Source: an uncultured Alkalilimnicola sp.
GTDB lineage: Bacteria; Pseudomonadota; Gammaproteobacteria; Nitrococcales; AK92
Assembly (NCBI GenBank): GCA_937951875.1
Contig: CALGAN010000048.1
Location: 62,001-126,000 of the forward strand
Length of the DNA stretch: 64,000 nt
Direction: 5' to 3'
Below are positions 38,563 to 47,956 of this stretch, piece by piece (positions within the stretch are counted from its first letter, which is position 1; each line of letters starts with the position of its first letter). The notes below the pieces were generated by a model, which saw only the letters and a program-made list of their open reading frames with translations, was not told the DNA's origin and made no database searches. A program made the translations under genes and the position numbers.

Positions 38563-40938
38563 ATGAAGATCAGCACTGAATGGCTGCGCGAGTGGGTCGA
38601 GGTCGACGAATCGCCGGCCGCGCTCGCCGATCGGCTGACCATGGCCGGACTGGAAGTGGACAGCGTGACGCCGGCAGCGCCGTTTTTCGCCAAGGTGGTG
38701 GTCGGTGAGATCGTGGCCTGCGAGCAGCACCCGAACGCCGATAAGCTGCGCGTATGCCAAGTCAGTACCGGCGCCGAGAGCGTACAGGTGGTGTGTGGCG
38801 CGCCCAACGCCCGGGTGGGTTTGAAGGCGCCGTTCGCCCAGGTCGGCGCGGAACTGCCGGGCGACCTGACCATCCGCAAGGCCAAGCTGCGCGGCGTGGA
38901 ATCGTTCGGCATGCTCTGCTCCGCCCGTGAGCTCGGTCTGTCGGAGGACAGCAACGGCCTGCTGGAACTGCCGGCGGACGCGCCGGTCGGTCAGTCCCTG
39001 CGCGACTACCTGCGACTCGACGATCACGTCATCGAGGTCGATCTCACTCCTAACCGCAGCGACTGCCTGGGCATGGTCGGCATCGCCCGCGAGGTGGGCG
39101 CGCTCAGTCGGCGGCCGGTCAAGCCGCTGCCCGCGGTGGAGGTGGCGGAAACCGTCGCCGACCGCATTCCGGTCAGCCTGGAGGCTCCCGCCGTCTGTCC
39201 GCGCTATGTCGGGCGGGTGATCCGCAACGTCAACATCAAGGCCGAGACGCCGATCTGGATGCGCGAGCGCCTGCGCCGGGCCGGCGTGCGCAGCCTGGGC
39301 GTGGTGGTCGACGTCACCAACTACGTGATGCTCGAACTCGGCCAGCCGATGCACGCCTTCGACCTGGGCAAGATCGACGGCGGCATCGTGGTGCGCATGG
39401 CGCGCGACGGCGAGACGCTGAGCCTGCTCAACGGCGAGACCGTCGAGCTGCGCGCCGACACCCTGGTGATCGCCGACAACAGCCGGGCGCTGGCGCTGGC
39501 CGGCATCATGGGCGGCGAGGAATCGGCGGTCGGCGACGACAGCCGCGACATTTTCCTGGAGAGCGCCTTCTTCGCCCCGACCGGCATCGCCGGGCGCGCT
39601 CGCCAGTACGGCTTGCACACCGAGTCCTCGCACCGCTTCGAGCGCGGCGTGGACCCGAACATTCAGCGCTATGCCCTGGACCGCGCCACCCAGCTCATCC
39701 TCGAGCTGGCCGGCGGCGAGGCCGGTCCGGCGGTGGAAGCCGCCGCCGAGGCGGAGCTGCCGCGGCCGGTGGCGGTGCGCCTGCGCCAGTCGCGCGTGCA
39801 GCAGATGCTGGGCATCGACATCCCCGCCGACGAAGTGGTCGATATCCTGCGCCGGCTGGGACTGGCGGTGACCGAGCGCGACGGCGGCTGGGACGTGGTG
39901 GTGCCGACCTATCGCTTCGACCTGGCGCTGGAAGTCGACCTCATCGAAGAGCTGGCCCGCGTTTGGGGCTATCACCGCGTGCCGGTGCGACGCGCCGCTG
40001 CCAGTCTGGCCATGGCGCCGCAGGCCGAACGGCGGCTGTCCCTGCGGCGGCTGCGATCGGCGCTGGTCGACCGCGGCTATCAGGAAGCTATCACCTATTC
40101 GTTCGTGGCCCCGGCGCTGCAGGAGGCGCTGGATCCGGAGCAGCAGCCGATCGCCCTGGCCAACCCGATTTCGGCCGATCTGGCGGTGATGCGCACCAGC
40201 CTCTGGCCGGGCTTAGTGCAGGCGGTGCTGCATAACCAGAAGCGCCAGAGGCAGCGGGTGCGGCTGTTCGAGTCCGGCCTGCGCTTCCGCGGCGGATTGG
40301 ACGCGCTGGTGCAGGAGCGGGTGATCGCCGGTGTGGCCACCGGCAGCCGCCTGCCTGAGCAGTGGGCCGCGGCCGACGAGCCGGTGGATTTCTTCGACGT
40401 CAAGGGCGACGTCGAGGCGCTGCTAGCCCTCACCGGCGAAGCCGACGCCTTCCGCTTCGAGGCGGCCGCCCACCCGGCTCTGCATCCGGGGCAGAGCGCC
40501 GCGATCTATCGGGGCGAGCGGCTGGTGGGCTGGCTGGGTGCGCTGCATCCCGAGGTGCAGAAGCGTCTGGATCTCGCCGGTGCCACCTATGTGTTCGAGC
40601 TGGCGCTGGAGCCGCTGACCCAGGCCAAGCTGCCGGCGTTCGAGGCGCTCTCGCGCTTCCCGTCGATCCGCCGCGACCTGGCGGTGATCGTGCGTGACGA
40701 TACGCCCGCCGCCGCCGTGTTGGCGGTGGCCCGCAGCGCGGCCGGCGAGCTGCTGCGGCAGGCCTTCGTCTTCGATGTCTACCGCGGCCAAGGGGTGGAA
40801 CCCGGGTTCAAGAGTTTGGCCATTGGCTTGATTTTGCAGGATTCTTCACGCACTCTAACCGACGCGGACGTAGACGAAGTCATCGCACGAGTGGTCGTTC
40901 GTCTGGGTCAGGAACTTGGTGCGGTTCTACGGGAGTAA
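38563..40938 (+). CDS. pheT: Phenylalanyl-tRNA synthetase beta subunit
   Basis: 791 aa. In order: an N-terminal EMAP-like tRNA-binding domain (VVVGEIVACEQHPNADKLRVC, about 45-150), the B3/B4 editing domain, the B5 domain with VRLRQSRVQQMLGIDI, a class II-like core and a C-terminal FDX-ACB anticodon-binding domain (SRFPSIRRDLAVIV). It ends five bases before ihfA. Confidence 0.97.
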   Translation: MKISTEWLREWVEVDESPAALADRLTMAGLEVDSVTPAAPFFAKVVVGEIVACEQHPNADKLRVCQVSTGAESVQVVCGAPNARVGLKAPFAQVGAELPGDLTIRKAKLRGVESFGMLCSARELGLSEDSNGLLELPADAPVGQSLRDYLRLDDHVIEVDLTPNRSDCLGMVGIAREVGALSRRPVKPLPAVEVAETVADRIPVSLEAPAVCPRYVGRVIRNVNIKAETPIWMRERLRRAGVRSLGVVVDVTNYVMLELGQPMHAFDLGKIDGGIVVRMARDGETLSLLNGETVELRADTLVIADNSRALALAGIMGGEESAVGDDSRDIFLESAFFAPTGIAGRARQYGLHTESSHRFERGVDPNIQRYALDRATQLILELAGGEAGPAVEAAAEAELPRPVAVRLRQSRVQQMLGIDIPADEVVDILRRLGLAVTERDGGWDVVVPTYRFDLALEVDLIEELARVWGYHRVPVRRAAASLAMAPQAERRLSLRRLRSALVDRGYQEAITYSFVAPALQEALDPEQQPIALANPISADLAVMRTSLWPGLVQAVLHNQKRQRQRVRLFESGLRFRGGLDALVQERVIAGVATGSRLPEQWAAADEPVDFFDVKGDVEALLALTGEADAFRFEAAAHPALHPGQSAAIYRGERLVGWLGALHPEVQKRLDLAGATYVFELALEPLTQAKLPAFEALSRFPSIRRDLAVIVRDDTPAAAVLAVARSAAGELLRQAFVFDVYRGQGVEPGFKSLAIGLILQDSSRTLTDADVDEVIARVVVRLGQELGAVLRE

Positions 40939-40943
40939 TTACC

Positions 40944-41243
40944 ATGGCGTTGACCAAGGCAGACCTGGCTGAGCGTCTGTTCGCTGAAGTAGGCCTCAAC
41001 AAACGTGAGGCCAAAGAACTGGTCGAGTGTTTCTTCGAGGAGATTCGCAGCGCCCTGGAGAACGGGGTGCCGGTGAAGCTCTCCGGGTTCGGCAACTTCG
41101 ACCTGCGCGACAAGAATGAACGCCCCGGGCGTAACCCCAAGACCGGCGAGGAGATCCCGATTTCCGCCCGGCGCGTGGTTACCTTCCGGCCCGGGCAGAA
41201 ATTGAAGGCGCGCGTGGAAGCCTATGCTGGAAACGTCGAATAA
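40944..41243 (+). CDS. ihfA: Integration host factor subunit alpha
   Basis: 99 aa: MALTKADLAERLFAEVGLNK is the standard IhfA start, VKLSGFGNFDLRDKNERPGR the beta region and RNPKTGEEIPI the DNA-intercalating arm. As in E. coli it follows pheT closely. Its last 20 bases overlap the next gene in another frame. Confidence 0.97.
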   Translation: MALTKADLAERLFAEVGLNKREAKELVECFFEEIRSALENGVPVKLSGFGNFDLRDKNERPGRNPKTGEEIPISARRVVTFRPGQKLKARVEAYAGNVE

Positions 41244-41580
41244 CGACGAACTGCCGCCGATTCCGGCCAAGCGCTACTTCACCATCGGTGAAGTGAGCGA
41301 GCTGTGCGCGGTCAAGCCGCACGTCCTGCGCTACTGGGAGCAGGAGTTCCCGCAGCTCAAGCCCGTCAAGCGGCGGGGCAACCGCCGCTACTACCAGCGG
41401 CAGGACGTGATGCTGATCCGCCAGATCCGCTCGTTGCTGTATCATCAGGGCTTCACCATCGGTGGAGCCCGTCAGCAGCTGTCCGGCGAGAGCGCCAAGG
41501 AAGACCTCAGCCAGACCCAGCAGGTGGTCCGTCAGGTTCGCCTGGAGCTGGAAGAACTGCTGCAGATCCTGCGCCGCTAG
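41224..41580 (+). CDS. MerR family transcriptional regulator
   Basis: 118 aa with an N-terminal MerR winged helix (YFTIGEVSELCAVKPHVLRYWEQEF, 18-42 region) and RRGNRRYYQRQDVMLIRQI wing. A short C-terminal helix follows and no effector domain or Cys cluster. The pheT-ihfA-merR-tRNA-Pro order is conserved in Pseudomonas and relatives. Target genes are unknown. It starts inside ihfA (20-base overlap), so expression is probably coupled. Confidence 0.88.
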   Translation: MLETSNNDELPPIPAKRYFTIGEVSELCAVKPHVLRYWEQEFPQLKPVKRRGNRRYYQRQDVMLIRQIRSLLYHQGFTIGGARQQLSGESAKEDLSQTQQVVRQVRLELEELLQILRR

Positions 41581-41623
41581 CCTTTTCTGGTGCCTCACTT
41601 TGGTGTAGGATTGCGCCTTCTCT

Positions 41624-41700
41624 CGGGGTGTAGCGCAGCCTGGTAGCGCACTTGCATGGGGTGCAAGTGGTCGGAGGTTCAAATCCTCTCACCCCGACCA
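41624..41700 (+). tRNA. tRNA-Pro (GGG)
   Basis: 77 nt with encoded CCA. CGGGGTG pairs with CACCCCG, discriminator A. The anticodon loop ATGGGGT gives GGG, and the D-arm AGCGCAGCCTGGTAGCGC and T-arm AGGTTCAAATCCT match tRNA-Pro. Confidence 0.97.
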
Positions 41701-41713
41701 AACAATTCTTAAG

Positions 41714-41748
41714 CGGCTCGGTAGGTTACAGCTACCGGGCCGTTTTTG
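41714..41748 (+). terminator. Rho-independent terminator after tRNA-Pro
   Basis: CGGCTCGGTAG (41714-41724) pairs with CTACCGGGCCG (41732-41742; one T-G pair), followed by TTTTTG. Confidence 0.85.
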
Positions 41749-41881
41749 TTTAGGTCGCGCGAGAATTTCTCGCCGGCGCGGGGTCATCCATTCCTTTCAT
41801 CGCCCGCGTGCGGCCAGCACCACTGCTGGCGAATTTTTTCCCTCGATCGCAGCGGGCTGGGAGCTTACAAGTCGATGGGAT

Positions 41882-42253
41882 TCATTCAAGGTCATCAGGG
41901 TCAATGCCTAACTTCCTGGCGATGGCCTCGACCACCTCGCGGGACGGATTGCTGCGCTCGCCGGTTTCTAGCTGGGAGATGTAAGCGCGGCTGACGCCGG
42001 CGGCATCCGCCACTTCTTGCTGGGAGAAGCCGCGGTACTCGCGCCAGACGCGATAGGGATTTTCGCTCAACAGTCGCTCGGCGACGTCGGCAGGGATAAT
42101 CTCCTCTTCGCCGCTGCGGATCCGTGCGAGCGCGTCCCCGACAGCCGCAGCGTCGGCCTTGTCCTCCAGCGCCTCGAGCAGCTTGCGATAGTCCTCGTAA
42201 GGAATGACGGCCCATTCTGGGCGGCCGTCCTTGCTGATGATCTGCACGTTCAT
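41882..42253 (-). CDS. Antitoxin-like regulator: Phd/YefM-like N-terminus plus XRE helix-turn-helix
   Basis: 123 aa. Residues 1-30 (MNVQIISKDGRPEWAVIPYEDYRKLLEAL) look like the short strand-helix of antitoxin N-termini that cover a RelE/HigB-type toxin. Residues 68-120 form an XRE HTH (YRGFSQQEVADAAGVSRAYISQLETG). Its ATG at 42253 overlaps the stop of an upstream RelE-like frame (ATGA), the usual toxin-first arrangement. The toxin frame is disrupted (next entry), so this may now be an orphan autoregulator. Confidence 0.85.
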   Translation of the reverse strand: MNVQIISKDGRPEWAVIPYEDYRKLLEALEDKADAAAVGDALARIRSGEEEIIPADVAERLLSENPYRVWREYRGFSQQEVADAAGVSRAYISQLETGERSNPSREVVEAIARKLGIDPDDLE

Positions 42254-42529
42254 TCGTAGAGTCTTCCTCGAGGGCCGATCTTGACGACGGTGATGACCAT
42301 CTGACCGTCGTCGATGGTGAGCAACACCCGCCAGTCGCCGACCCGCAAGCGGTAGCCCTCGATCTCGGTCAGCTTCTTATTAACGTTGTTCGCTAGGCAG
42401 GCGGGATCGACAGCGTACCGGTTGATTTTGCTGACAATCTGCGCTCCGCCACATTGCGCGGTAGCTTGCGTAGGGTTTTGAGAGCGTTTCTCGTGTAGCT
42501 CGCTGCGTACCTGCGCCGAAAGTAACCAT
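42250..42529 (-). pseudogene. RelE/HigB-family toxin, frame disrupted
   Basis: Translating the minus strand in two frames recovers a RelE-like protein. The 5' frame gives YAASYTRNALKTLRKLPRN (from about 42509) and continues VAER. The 3' frame resumes with IVSKINRYAVDPACLANNVN and continues KKLTEIEGYRLRVGDWRVLL to the stop at 42250. The join is at CT 42439-42440, equivalent to a two-base insertion or one-base loss. The 3' frame has no ATG, GTG or TTG start upstream of the join; the 5' frame has no ATG and ends at a stop soon after it. No intact toxin can be read without frameshifting. Confidence 0.75.
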
Positions 42530-42530
42530 C

Positions 42531-42549
42531 AGTTAACGTCAAGTTAACT
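42531..42549. promoter_or_regulatory. Probable operator of the toxin-antitoxin locus
   Basis: AGTTAAC (42531-42537) and GTTAACT (42543-42549) form an inverted repeat across GTCAA. Each half contains the palindrome GTTAAC. It lies just upstream of the toxin remnant, where an XRE antitoxin would autorepress. Confidence 0.5.
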
Positions 42550-42846
42550 GAGAGTTGCTATGCTGTTTGTCGGCATCGCAGTACATGCAGCACTGCGGCT
42601 CTGCCGCCAATGAAGAGTAGCGGGCGGTGCTCAAGGTTGCTGCTCGTCGCTTCCTCCTATGGGGCTCGTGGAGCACCGCTTGCACTACGTGAAGCGCGTG
42701 GACGATGGGCGCTTCTGCCTGTCGTGCCTGTCTGATATGCGTCGAGGCCGCTCCGCCGAGCTCGTTCGTGTGCGGCGGACTCGCCCGCTGCGGGTCGCGA
42801 TCCGGCATAATCGTGCCAGGCTCGGCGGTAGGTTCCGGCGTCGCGT
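42550..42846. other. Non-coding stretch between the toxin-antitoxin locus and the cation exporter
   Basis: About 300 bases with no convincing gene. Short frames on both strands (for example a 63-codon plus-strand frame from 42659) lack recognisable motifs. A CATAAT element at 42809-42814 could be the -10 for the exporter gene, without a clear -35. Confidence 0.4.
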
Positions 42847-43803
42847 ATGACCGACCACCATCATCACCACGATCATGGCCACGGCGGCCATCGGCACTCT
42901 CATCACCACCATCGCCGTGGCGGCGGCAACGAGCGGCGCGTGCTGTTCGTGATGCTGCTTACCGGGCTGTTCATGCTCATCGAGGTGGTGGGCGGCCTGT
43001 GGGCCGGGTCGCTGGCGCTACTGGCGGATGCCGGCCACATGGCCACCGATACGGTGGCTTTGGCGTTGGCTTGGCTAGGTTTCATGGCCGGGCGGCGGGT
43101 GGCCGATGAGCGCCGCTCCTACGGCTATCGCCGCTTCGAGGTGCTCGCCGCCTGGGTCAACGGGGTGGCGCTGATCGGGCTGACGGTGTGGATCGCGGTG
43201 GAGGCGGTGCATCGGCTGTGGGCGCCCGAGCCGGTGCTGGCCGGGCCGATGCTCGCGATCGCCGCGGCCGGCCTGGCGGTGAACGTGGTGGCGTTGCTGG
43301 TGCTGCGGCACGGCGGCCATCACCACGACAACCTCAACATGCGCGCCGCCGCGCTGCACGTGCTGGGCGATCTGCTCGGCTCGGTGGCGGCCATCGCCGC
43401 CGCCGGCGCGATCCTGGTAACAGGCTGGACCCGCATCGATCCCATCCTGTCGCTGCTGGTGTCGGCGCTGATCCTGCGCAGCGCCTGGCAGCTGGTGAAG
43501 CAATCCACCCACATCCTGCTGGAGGGCACGCCAGAGGGACTGGACGTCGCCGCCATGAGCCGCGATCTGCAGACGGTGGTGGCGGGGGTGGAGGAGATCC
43601 ACCACGTGCACGCCTGGTCGCTGACCTCCGGTACCGGGCTCATCACCTTGCATGTGCGCATCGCGCCGGACGCTGACGGTCCGGAGGTGGTGCGGCAGCT
43701 CAAACGGCATCTGCGCGGCCGCTACGACCTGGCGCATTCGGTGATCCAGGTGGAGCGCAGCGGCAGCCCCTGTCCCGACAAGGACGAGCCGCCTCTGCGG
43801 TGA
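42847..43803 (+). CDS. Cation diffusion facilitator (zinc/cobalt/cadmium exporter)
   Basis: 318 aa CDF transporter. The N-terminus is a His-rich metal loop (residues 4-22: HHHHHDHGHGGHRHSHHHH). Six membrane segments follow, with metal-site motifs LLADAGHMATD in TM2 and AALHVLGDLLGS in TM5, plus a second His stretch (HGGHHHDN) between TM4 and TM5. The C-terminal cytoplasmic domain has EEIHHVHAWSL. This is the ZitB/CzcD group exporting divalent cations by proton antiport; zinc is most likely. It stands alone between the decayed toxin locus and the suf operon. Confidence 0.92.
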   Translation: MTDHHHHHDHGHGGHRHSHHHHRRGGGNERRVLFVMLLTGLFMLIEVVGGLWAGSLALLADAGHMATDTVALALAWLGFMAGRRVADERRSYGYRRFEVLAAWVNGVALIGLTVWIAVEAVHRLWAPEPVLAGPMLAIAAAGLAVNVVALLVLRHGGHHHDNLNMRAAALHVLGDLLGSVAAIAAAGAILVTGWTRIDPILSLLVSALILRSAWQLVKQSTHILLEGTPEGLDVAAMSRDLQTVVAGVEEIHHVHAWSLTSGTGLITLHVRIAPDADGPEVVRQLKRHLRGRYDLAHSVIQVERSGSPCPDKDEPPLR

Positions 43804-43868
43804 TCCGCACCGCCGCGCGTGTCGTGGGCGGCTCTTCGCCGTGTCCTTACATTGTCCCGAACTAATAA

Positions 43869-43907
43869 GTACCAAAATGGTCCACATTCGGGTACAATGA
43901 GGACCAT
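43869..43907. promoter_or_regulatory. Interleaved inverted repeats upstream of sufR
   Basis: GTACC (43869-43873) pairs with GGTAC (43891-43895), and ATGGTCC (43877-43883) with GGACCAT (43901-43907). The second arm ends two bases before the sufR ATG. TACAAT at 43893-43898 is a candidate -10. The arrangement fits autoregulation by the Rrf2 protein encoded next. Confidence 0.5.
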
Positions 43908-43908
43908 C

Positions 43909-44373
43909 ATGATCCGGATTAACCGCGAGACCGATTACGCCGTCGTTATTCTCTGCCTCCTGGCCGAGGATCCCGAGCGTCGCTACAACGCCGCGTGGCT
44001 GGCCGAGCGGCGCCGGCTGCCGCTGCCCGTGGTCAGCAAAATCCTCAAGCAGTTGGCGCGCGCCGGGCTGCTGATCTCCTACCGTGGCGCCAAGGGCGGC
44101 TACGGCCTGGCCCGGCCGCCGGAGGACATCAGCGTGGCCGAGATCGTGGCGGCGATCGAGGGGCCGATCTCGCTCACGCACTGCGTCGATACCGGCCCCG
44201 TGGCCTGCGAGTACCACGACGGCTGCGTGGTCAGCAGCAACTGGAACCGAATCAACCAGGTGGTGCAGAACGCCCTGCAGGGGATCAGTCTCAAGGACAT
44301 GATCCAGCCGCTCAATCCCGTGCCGCAGGAAGCCTTCGTGCCTTTATCCACGCTTAAGAATTTGGGAGCGTGA
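43909..44373 (+). CDS. sufR: Rrf2-family SUF operon regulator
   Basis: 154 aa IscR-like regulator. The winged helix is at 1-65 (RINRETDYAVVILCLLAE, VSKILKQLARAGLL, YRGAKGGYGLARP). Cys92, Cys100 and Cys106 lie where Rrf2 proteins bind a 2Fe-2S cluster. The ATG at 43909 has GAGG six bases before it; an in-frame ATG at 43897 is an alternative. It heads the suf operon, two bases before sufB, and is the probable cluster-sensing repressor. It belongs to the gammaproteobacterial Suf-associated Rrf2 group, not to cyanobacterial SufR. Confidence 0.9.
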   Translation: MIRINRETDYAVVILCLLAEDPERRYNAAWLAERRRLPLPVVSKILKQLARAGLLISYRGAKGGYGLARPPEDISVAEIVAAIEGPISLTHCVDTGPVACEYHDGCVVSSNWNRINQVVQNALQGISLKDMIQPLNPVPQEAFVPLSTLKNLGA

Positions 44374-44375
44374 CC

Positions 44376-45824
44376 ATGTCCGCCAGCACCAAGACCATCG
44401 AGGAAATCACCCGCCGTGGCTACGAGCACGGCTTCGTCACCGACATCGAGCAGGAGACGGTGCCGCCGGGGCTGAACGAGGACGTGATCCGCTTCATCTC
44501 GGCCAAGAAAGAGGAGCCGGAGTGGCTGCTGGAGTGGCGGCTGGAGGCTTACCGCCATTGGCTGACCATGAAGGAGCCGACGTGGGCGGCGGTGCATTAC
44601 CCCAAGATCGACTTCCAGGCGATCTCGTACTATGCCGCGCCCAAGACCGACAAGAATCGGCCCAAGAGCCTGGACGAGGTCGATCCGAAGCTGCTCGAGA
44701 CCTACGAGAAGCTCGGCATTCCGCTGCACGAGCGCGAGGTGCTGGCTGGCGTGGCGGTGGACGCGGTGTTCGACTCGGTGTCGGTGGCCACCAGCTACAA
44801 GGCTAAGCTGGCGGAGAAGGGCATCATCTTCTGCTCGTTCTCCGAGGCGGTGCGCGAGCATCCGGAGCTGGTGCGCAAGTACCTGGGCACGGTGGTGCCG
44901 TACCGGGACAACTTCTACGCCGCGCTCAACTCGGCGGTGTTCTCCGACGGCTCGTTCGTGTACATCCCCAAGGGCGTGCGCTGCCCGATGGAGCTGTCCA
45001 CCTATTTCCGCATGAACGCCCGCAACACCGGGCAGTTCGAGCGCACCCTCATCATCTGCGACGAGGGCGGCTACGTGTCCTACCTGGAAGGCTGCACTGC
45101 GCCGCAGCGCGACGAGAACCAGCTGCATGCGGCGGTGGTGGAGCTGATCGCCCACGACAACGCCGAGATCAAGTACTCGACCGTGCAGAACTGGTATCCG
45201 GGCGACGAGGAGGGCCGCGGCGGCATCTACAACTTCGTCACCAAGCGGGGTCTGTGCGCCGGCCGTAAGTCGAAGATTTCCTGGACCCAGGTGGAGACCG
45301 GCTCGGCCATCACCTGGAAGTACCCGAGCTGCATCCTGCGCGGCGACGAGTCGGTGGGCGAGTTCTACTCGGTGGCGGTGACCCGCGACGCCCAGCAGGC
45401 CGATACCGGCACCAAGATGATCCACATCGGTAAGAACACCCGCTCGACCATCGTCTCCAAGGGCATCTCGGCCGGGCGCGGGCAGCAGACTTACCGTGGG
45501 TTGGTGCGCATCCTGCCCACCGCCGACGGCGCGCGCAATTTCTCGCAGTGCGACTCGATGCTGATGGGCGACAAGTGCGGCGCGCACACCGTGCCGTACA
45601 TCGACGTTCAGAATCCCACCGCCCAGATCGAGCACGAGGCCACCACCTCGAAGATCGGCGAGGAGCAGATCTTCTACTGCAAGCAGCGCGGCATCAGCGA
45701 GGAGGACGCCGTGTCGCTGATCGTCAACGGCTTCTGCAAGGACGTGTTCCGCACCCTGCCGATGGAGTTCGCGGTCGAGGCCCAGAAGCTGCTCGAGGTC
45801 ACGCTGGAGAACAGCGTCGGTTAA
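44376..45824 (+). CDS. sufB: Fe-S cluster assembly scaffold SufB
   Basis: 482 aa beta-helix scaffold subunit. The ATG at 44376 is preferred; a GTG at 44370 would add two residues and overlap the sufR stop. Conserved stretches include YAALNSAVFSDGSFVYIPKGVRCPMELSTYFRMN (read in pieces), GTKMIHIGKNTRS, ISAGRGQQTYRGLV and GDKCGAHTVPYIDV, which carries the conserved Cys used for cluster assembly. It works in the SufBC2D complex. Confidence 0.97.
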   Translation: MSASTKTIEEITRRGYEHGFVTDIEQETVPPGLNEDVIRFISAKKEEPEWLLEWRLEAYRHWLTMKEPTWAAVHYPKIDFQAISYYAAPKTDKNRPKSLDEVDPKLLETYEKLGIPLHEREVLAGVAVDAVFDSVSVATSYKAKLAEKGIIFCSFSEAVREHPELVRKYLGTVVPYRDNFYAALNSAVFSDGSFVYIPKGVRCPMELSTYFRMNARNTGQFERTLIICDEGGYVSYLEGCTAPQRDENQLHAAVVELIAHDNAEIKYSTVQNWYPGDEEGRGGIYNFVTKRGLCAGRKSKISWTQVETGSAITWKYPSCILRGDESVGEFYSVAVTRDAQQADTGTKMIHIGKNTRSTIVSKGISAGRGQQTYRGLVRILPTADGARNFSQCDSMLMGDKCGAHTVPYIDVQNPTAQIEHEATTSKIGEEQIFYCKQRGISEEDAVSLIVNGFCKDVFRTLPMEFAVEAQKLLEVTLENSVG

Positions 45825-45845
45825 CCCGGATTTGAGGATTTAGCG

Positions 45846-46604
<759 letters not shown>

Positions 46605-46615
46605 GGGGGCGTGGC

Positions 46616-47956
46616 ATGCAGCAGCAGCTAACAGCCCAGCCGTCGGGCGGCGGCTTCGTCCAGGATTTCCAGGCGCGTCGCAAGGACCGCAGGACCGAGC
46701 CGGTGTGGCTGATCGAGCGCCGGCAGGCGGCGATGGACGCCTTTAGCGCCCGAGGCTTGCCGACCCGCGCCGACGAGGCCTGGCGCAACGTCGATCTGGC
46801 GCCGGTGCGCGACCGTCATTTCGAAGCCATGCACATCGCCGGCAGCGCCGACGCGCAGGTGGCGGCGGCCAAGGCGATCGTGCCCGAGGCCATCCACGTG
46901 GTGTCGGTCGACGGCCAGTTCAGCGCGTCGCACTCCGATCTGCAGGATCTGCCGGCGGGCGTCACCGTGCGGCCGCTGCTGGCGGCGCTGGCGTCGCACG
47001 ACGCGGTGCTGAAGGAACACCTGGGGCGGGTGATCGGCGAGCACGATCATGTCTTCGCGCATCTCAACGGCGCGCTGTTCTTCGACGGCGTGCTGATCCA
47101 CGCCGCGCGCGGCGCGGTCCTGGAGCGGCCGATCGTGGTGATCCACGCGGTTTCCGCCGAAGCGGCCGGGCGCGCGGTCTATCCGCGTACCCTGATCGTG
47201 GCCGAGGAGGGCGCGCAGCTGAAGGTGGCGGAGCTCTATGTCGGCCCCGACGCGCCCTATCTGTGCTGTCCGGTGACCGAAATCGCCGCCGCCGACAACG
47301 CCTCCGTGCATCATTACAAGATCCAGCAGGAGGGCGCCGGCGCCTACCACTTCGGTGCGCTCGCCGTCCGTCTGGCGCGCGACGCCCGTCTGCACGCGCA
47401 CGCCCATGCCTTCGGCGCCAAGGCCGCGCGCACCGATCTGTACGTGGACCTGACCGGACCCGGCGGCGAGGCCCGGCTGGAGGGGCTCTACCTGGTCGAG
47501 GACGGCCAGTACAGCGACCACCACACCTATGTCCGCCATCTGGCCGAGCATTGCACCAGCCATCAGCGCTTCAAGGGCGTGCTCAGCGGCAAGTCGGAGG
47601 CGGTGTTCGACGGCCTGGTGCTGGTCGCCAAGGGCGCGCAGAAGACCGACGCCCGCCAGGAGAACCGCAATCTGCTGCTGTCCAAGCGGGCGCTGGCGCA
47701 TTCCAACCCGCGGCTGCAGATCCACGCCGACGACGTCAAGTGCTCGCACGGCTCCTCGGTCGGCGAGCTGGACCGCGACGCCCTGATCTACCTGCGCTCG
47801 CGCGGCATCGGCCCGCAGGACGCGCAGGGCCTGCTGACCTACGCCTTCATCGGCGAGGTGCTGGAGCCGATCGACATCGAACCGCTCAAGCGTTACGTGC
47901 GTGCCAGCGCACTGGCGCGCTTGCCGGGCGACGCCACCGTCAAGGAGATGGCATGA
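46616..47956 (+). CDS. sufD: Fe-S cluster assembly protein SufD
   Basis: 446 aa SufB paralogue. ATG at 46616; GAGGGGG upstream. The C-terminal half carries the core blocks HQRFKGVLSGKSEAVFDGLV and QTD-like QKTDARQENRNLLLSKRAL, then ADDVKCSHGSSVGELD with the conserved Cys and His, and YAFIGEVLEPI. Its stop overlaps the sufS start (ATGA). Confidence 0.96.
   Translation: MQQQLTAQPSGGGFVQDFQARRKDRRTEPVWLIERRQAAMDAFSARGLPTRADEAWRNVDLAPVRDRHFEAMHIAGSADAQVAAAKAIVPEAIHVVSVDGQFSASHSDLQDLPAGVTVRPLLAALASHDAVLKEHLGRVIGEHDHVFAHLNGALFFDGVLIHAARGAVLERPIVVIHAVSAEAAGRAVYPRTLIVAEEGAQLKVAELYVGPDAPYLCCPVTEIAAADNASVHHYKIQQEGAGAYHFGALAVRLARDARLHAHAHAFGAKAARTDLYVDLTGPGGEARLEGLYLVEDGQYSDHHTYVRHLAEHCTSHQRFKGVLSGKSEAVFDGLVLVAKGAQKTDARQENRNLLLSKRALAHSNPRLQIHADDVKCSHGSSVGELDRDALIYLRSRGIGPQDAQGLLTYAFIGEVLEPIDIEPLKRYVRASALARLPGDATVKEMA

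Noticed and set aside
41746..41994. Plus-strand 82-codon frame after tRNA-Pro
   Set aside because: Begins in the tRNA terminator and runs antisense into the antitoxin gene; composition is not protein-like.
42659..42850. 63-codon frame before the cation exporter
   Set aside because: No ribosome site or motif, and its end overlaps the exporter start; treated as non-coding.
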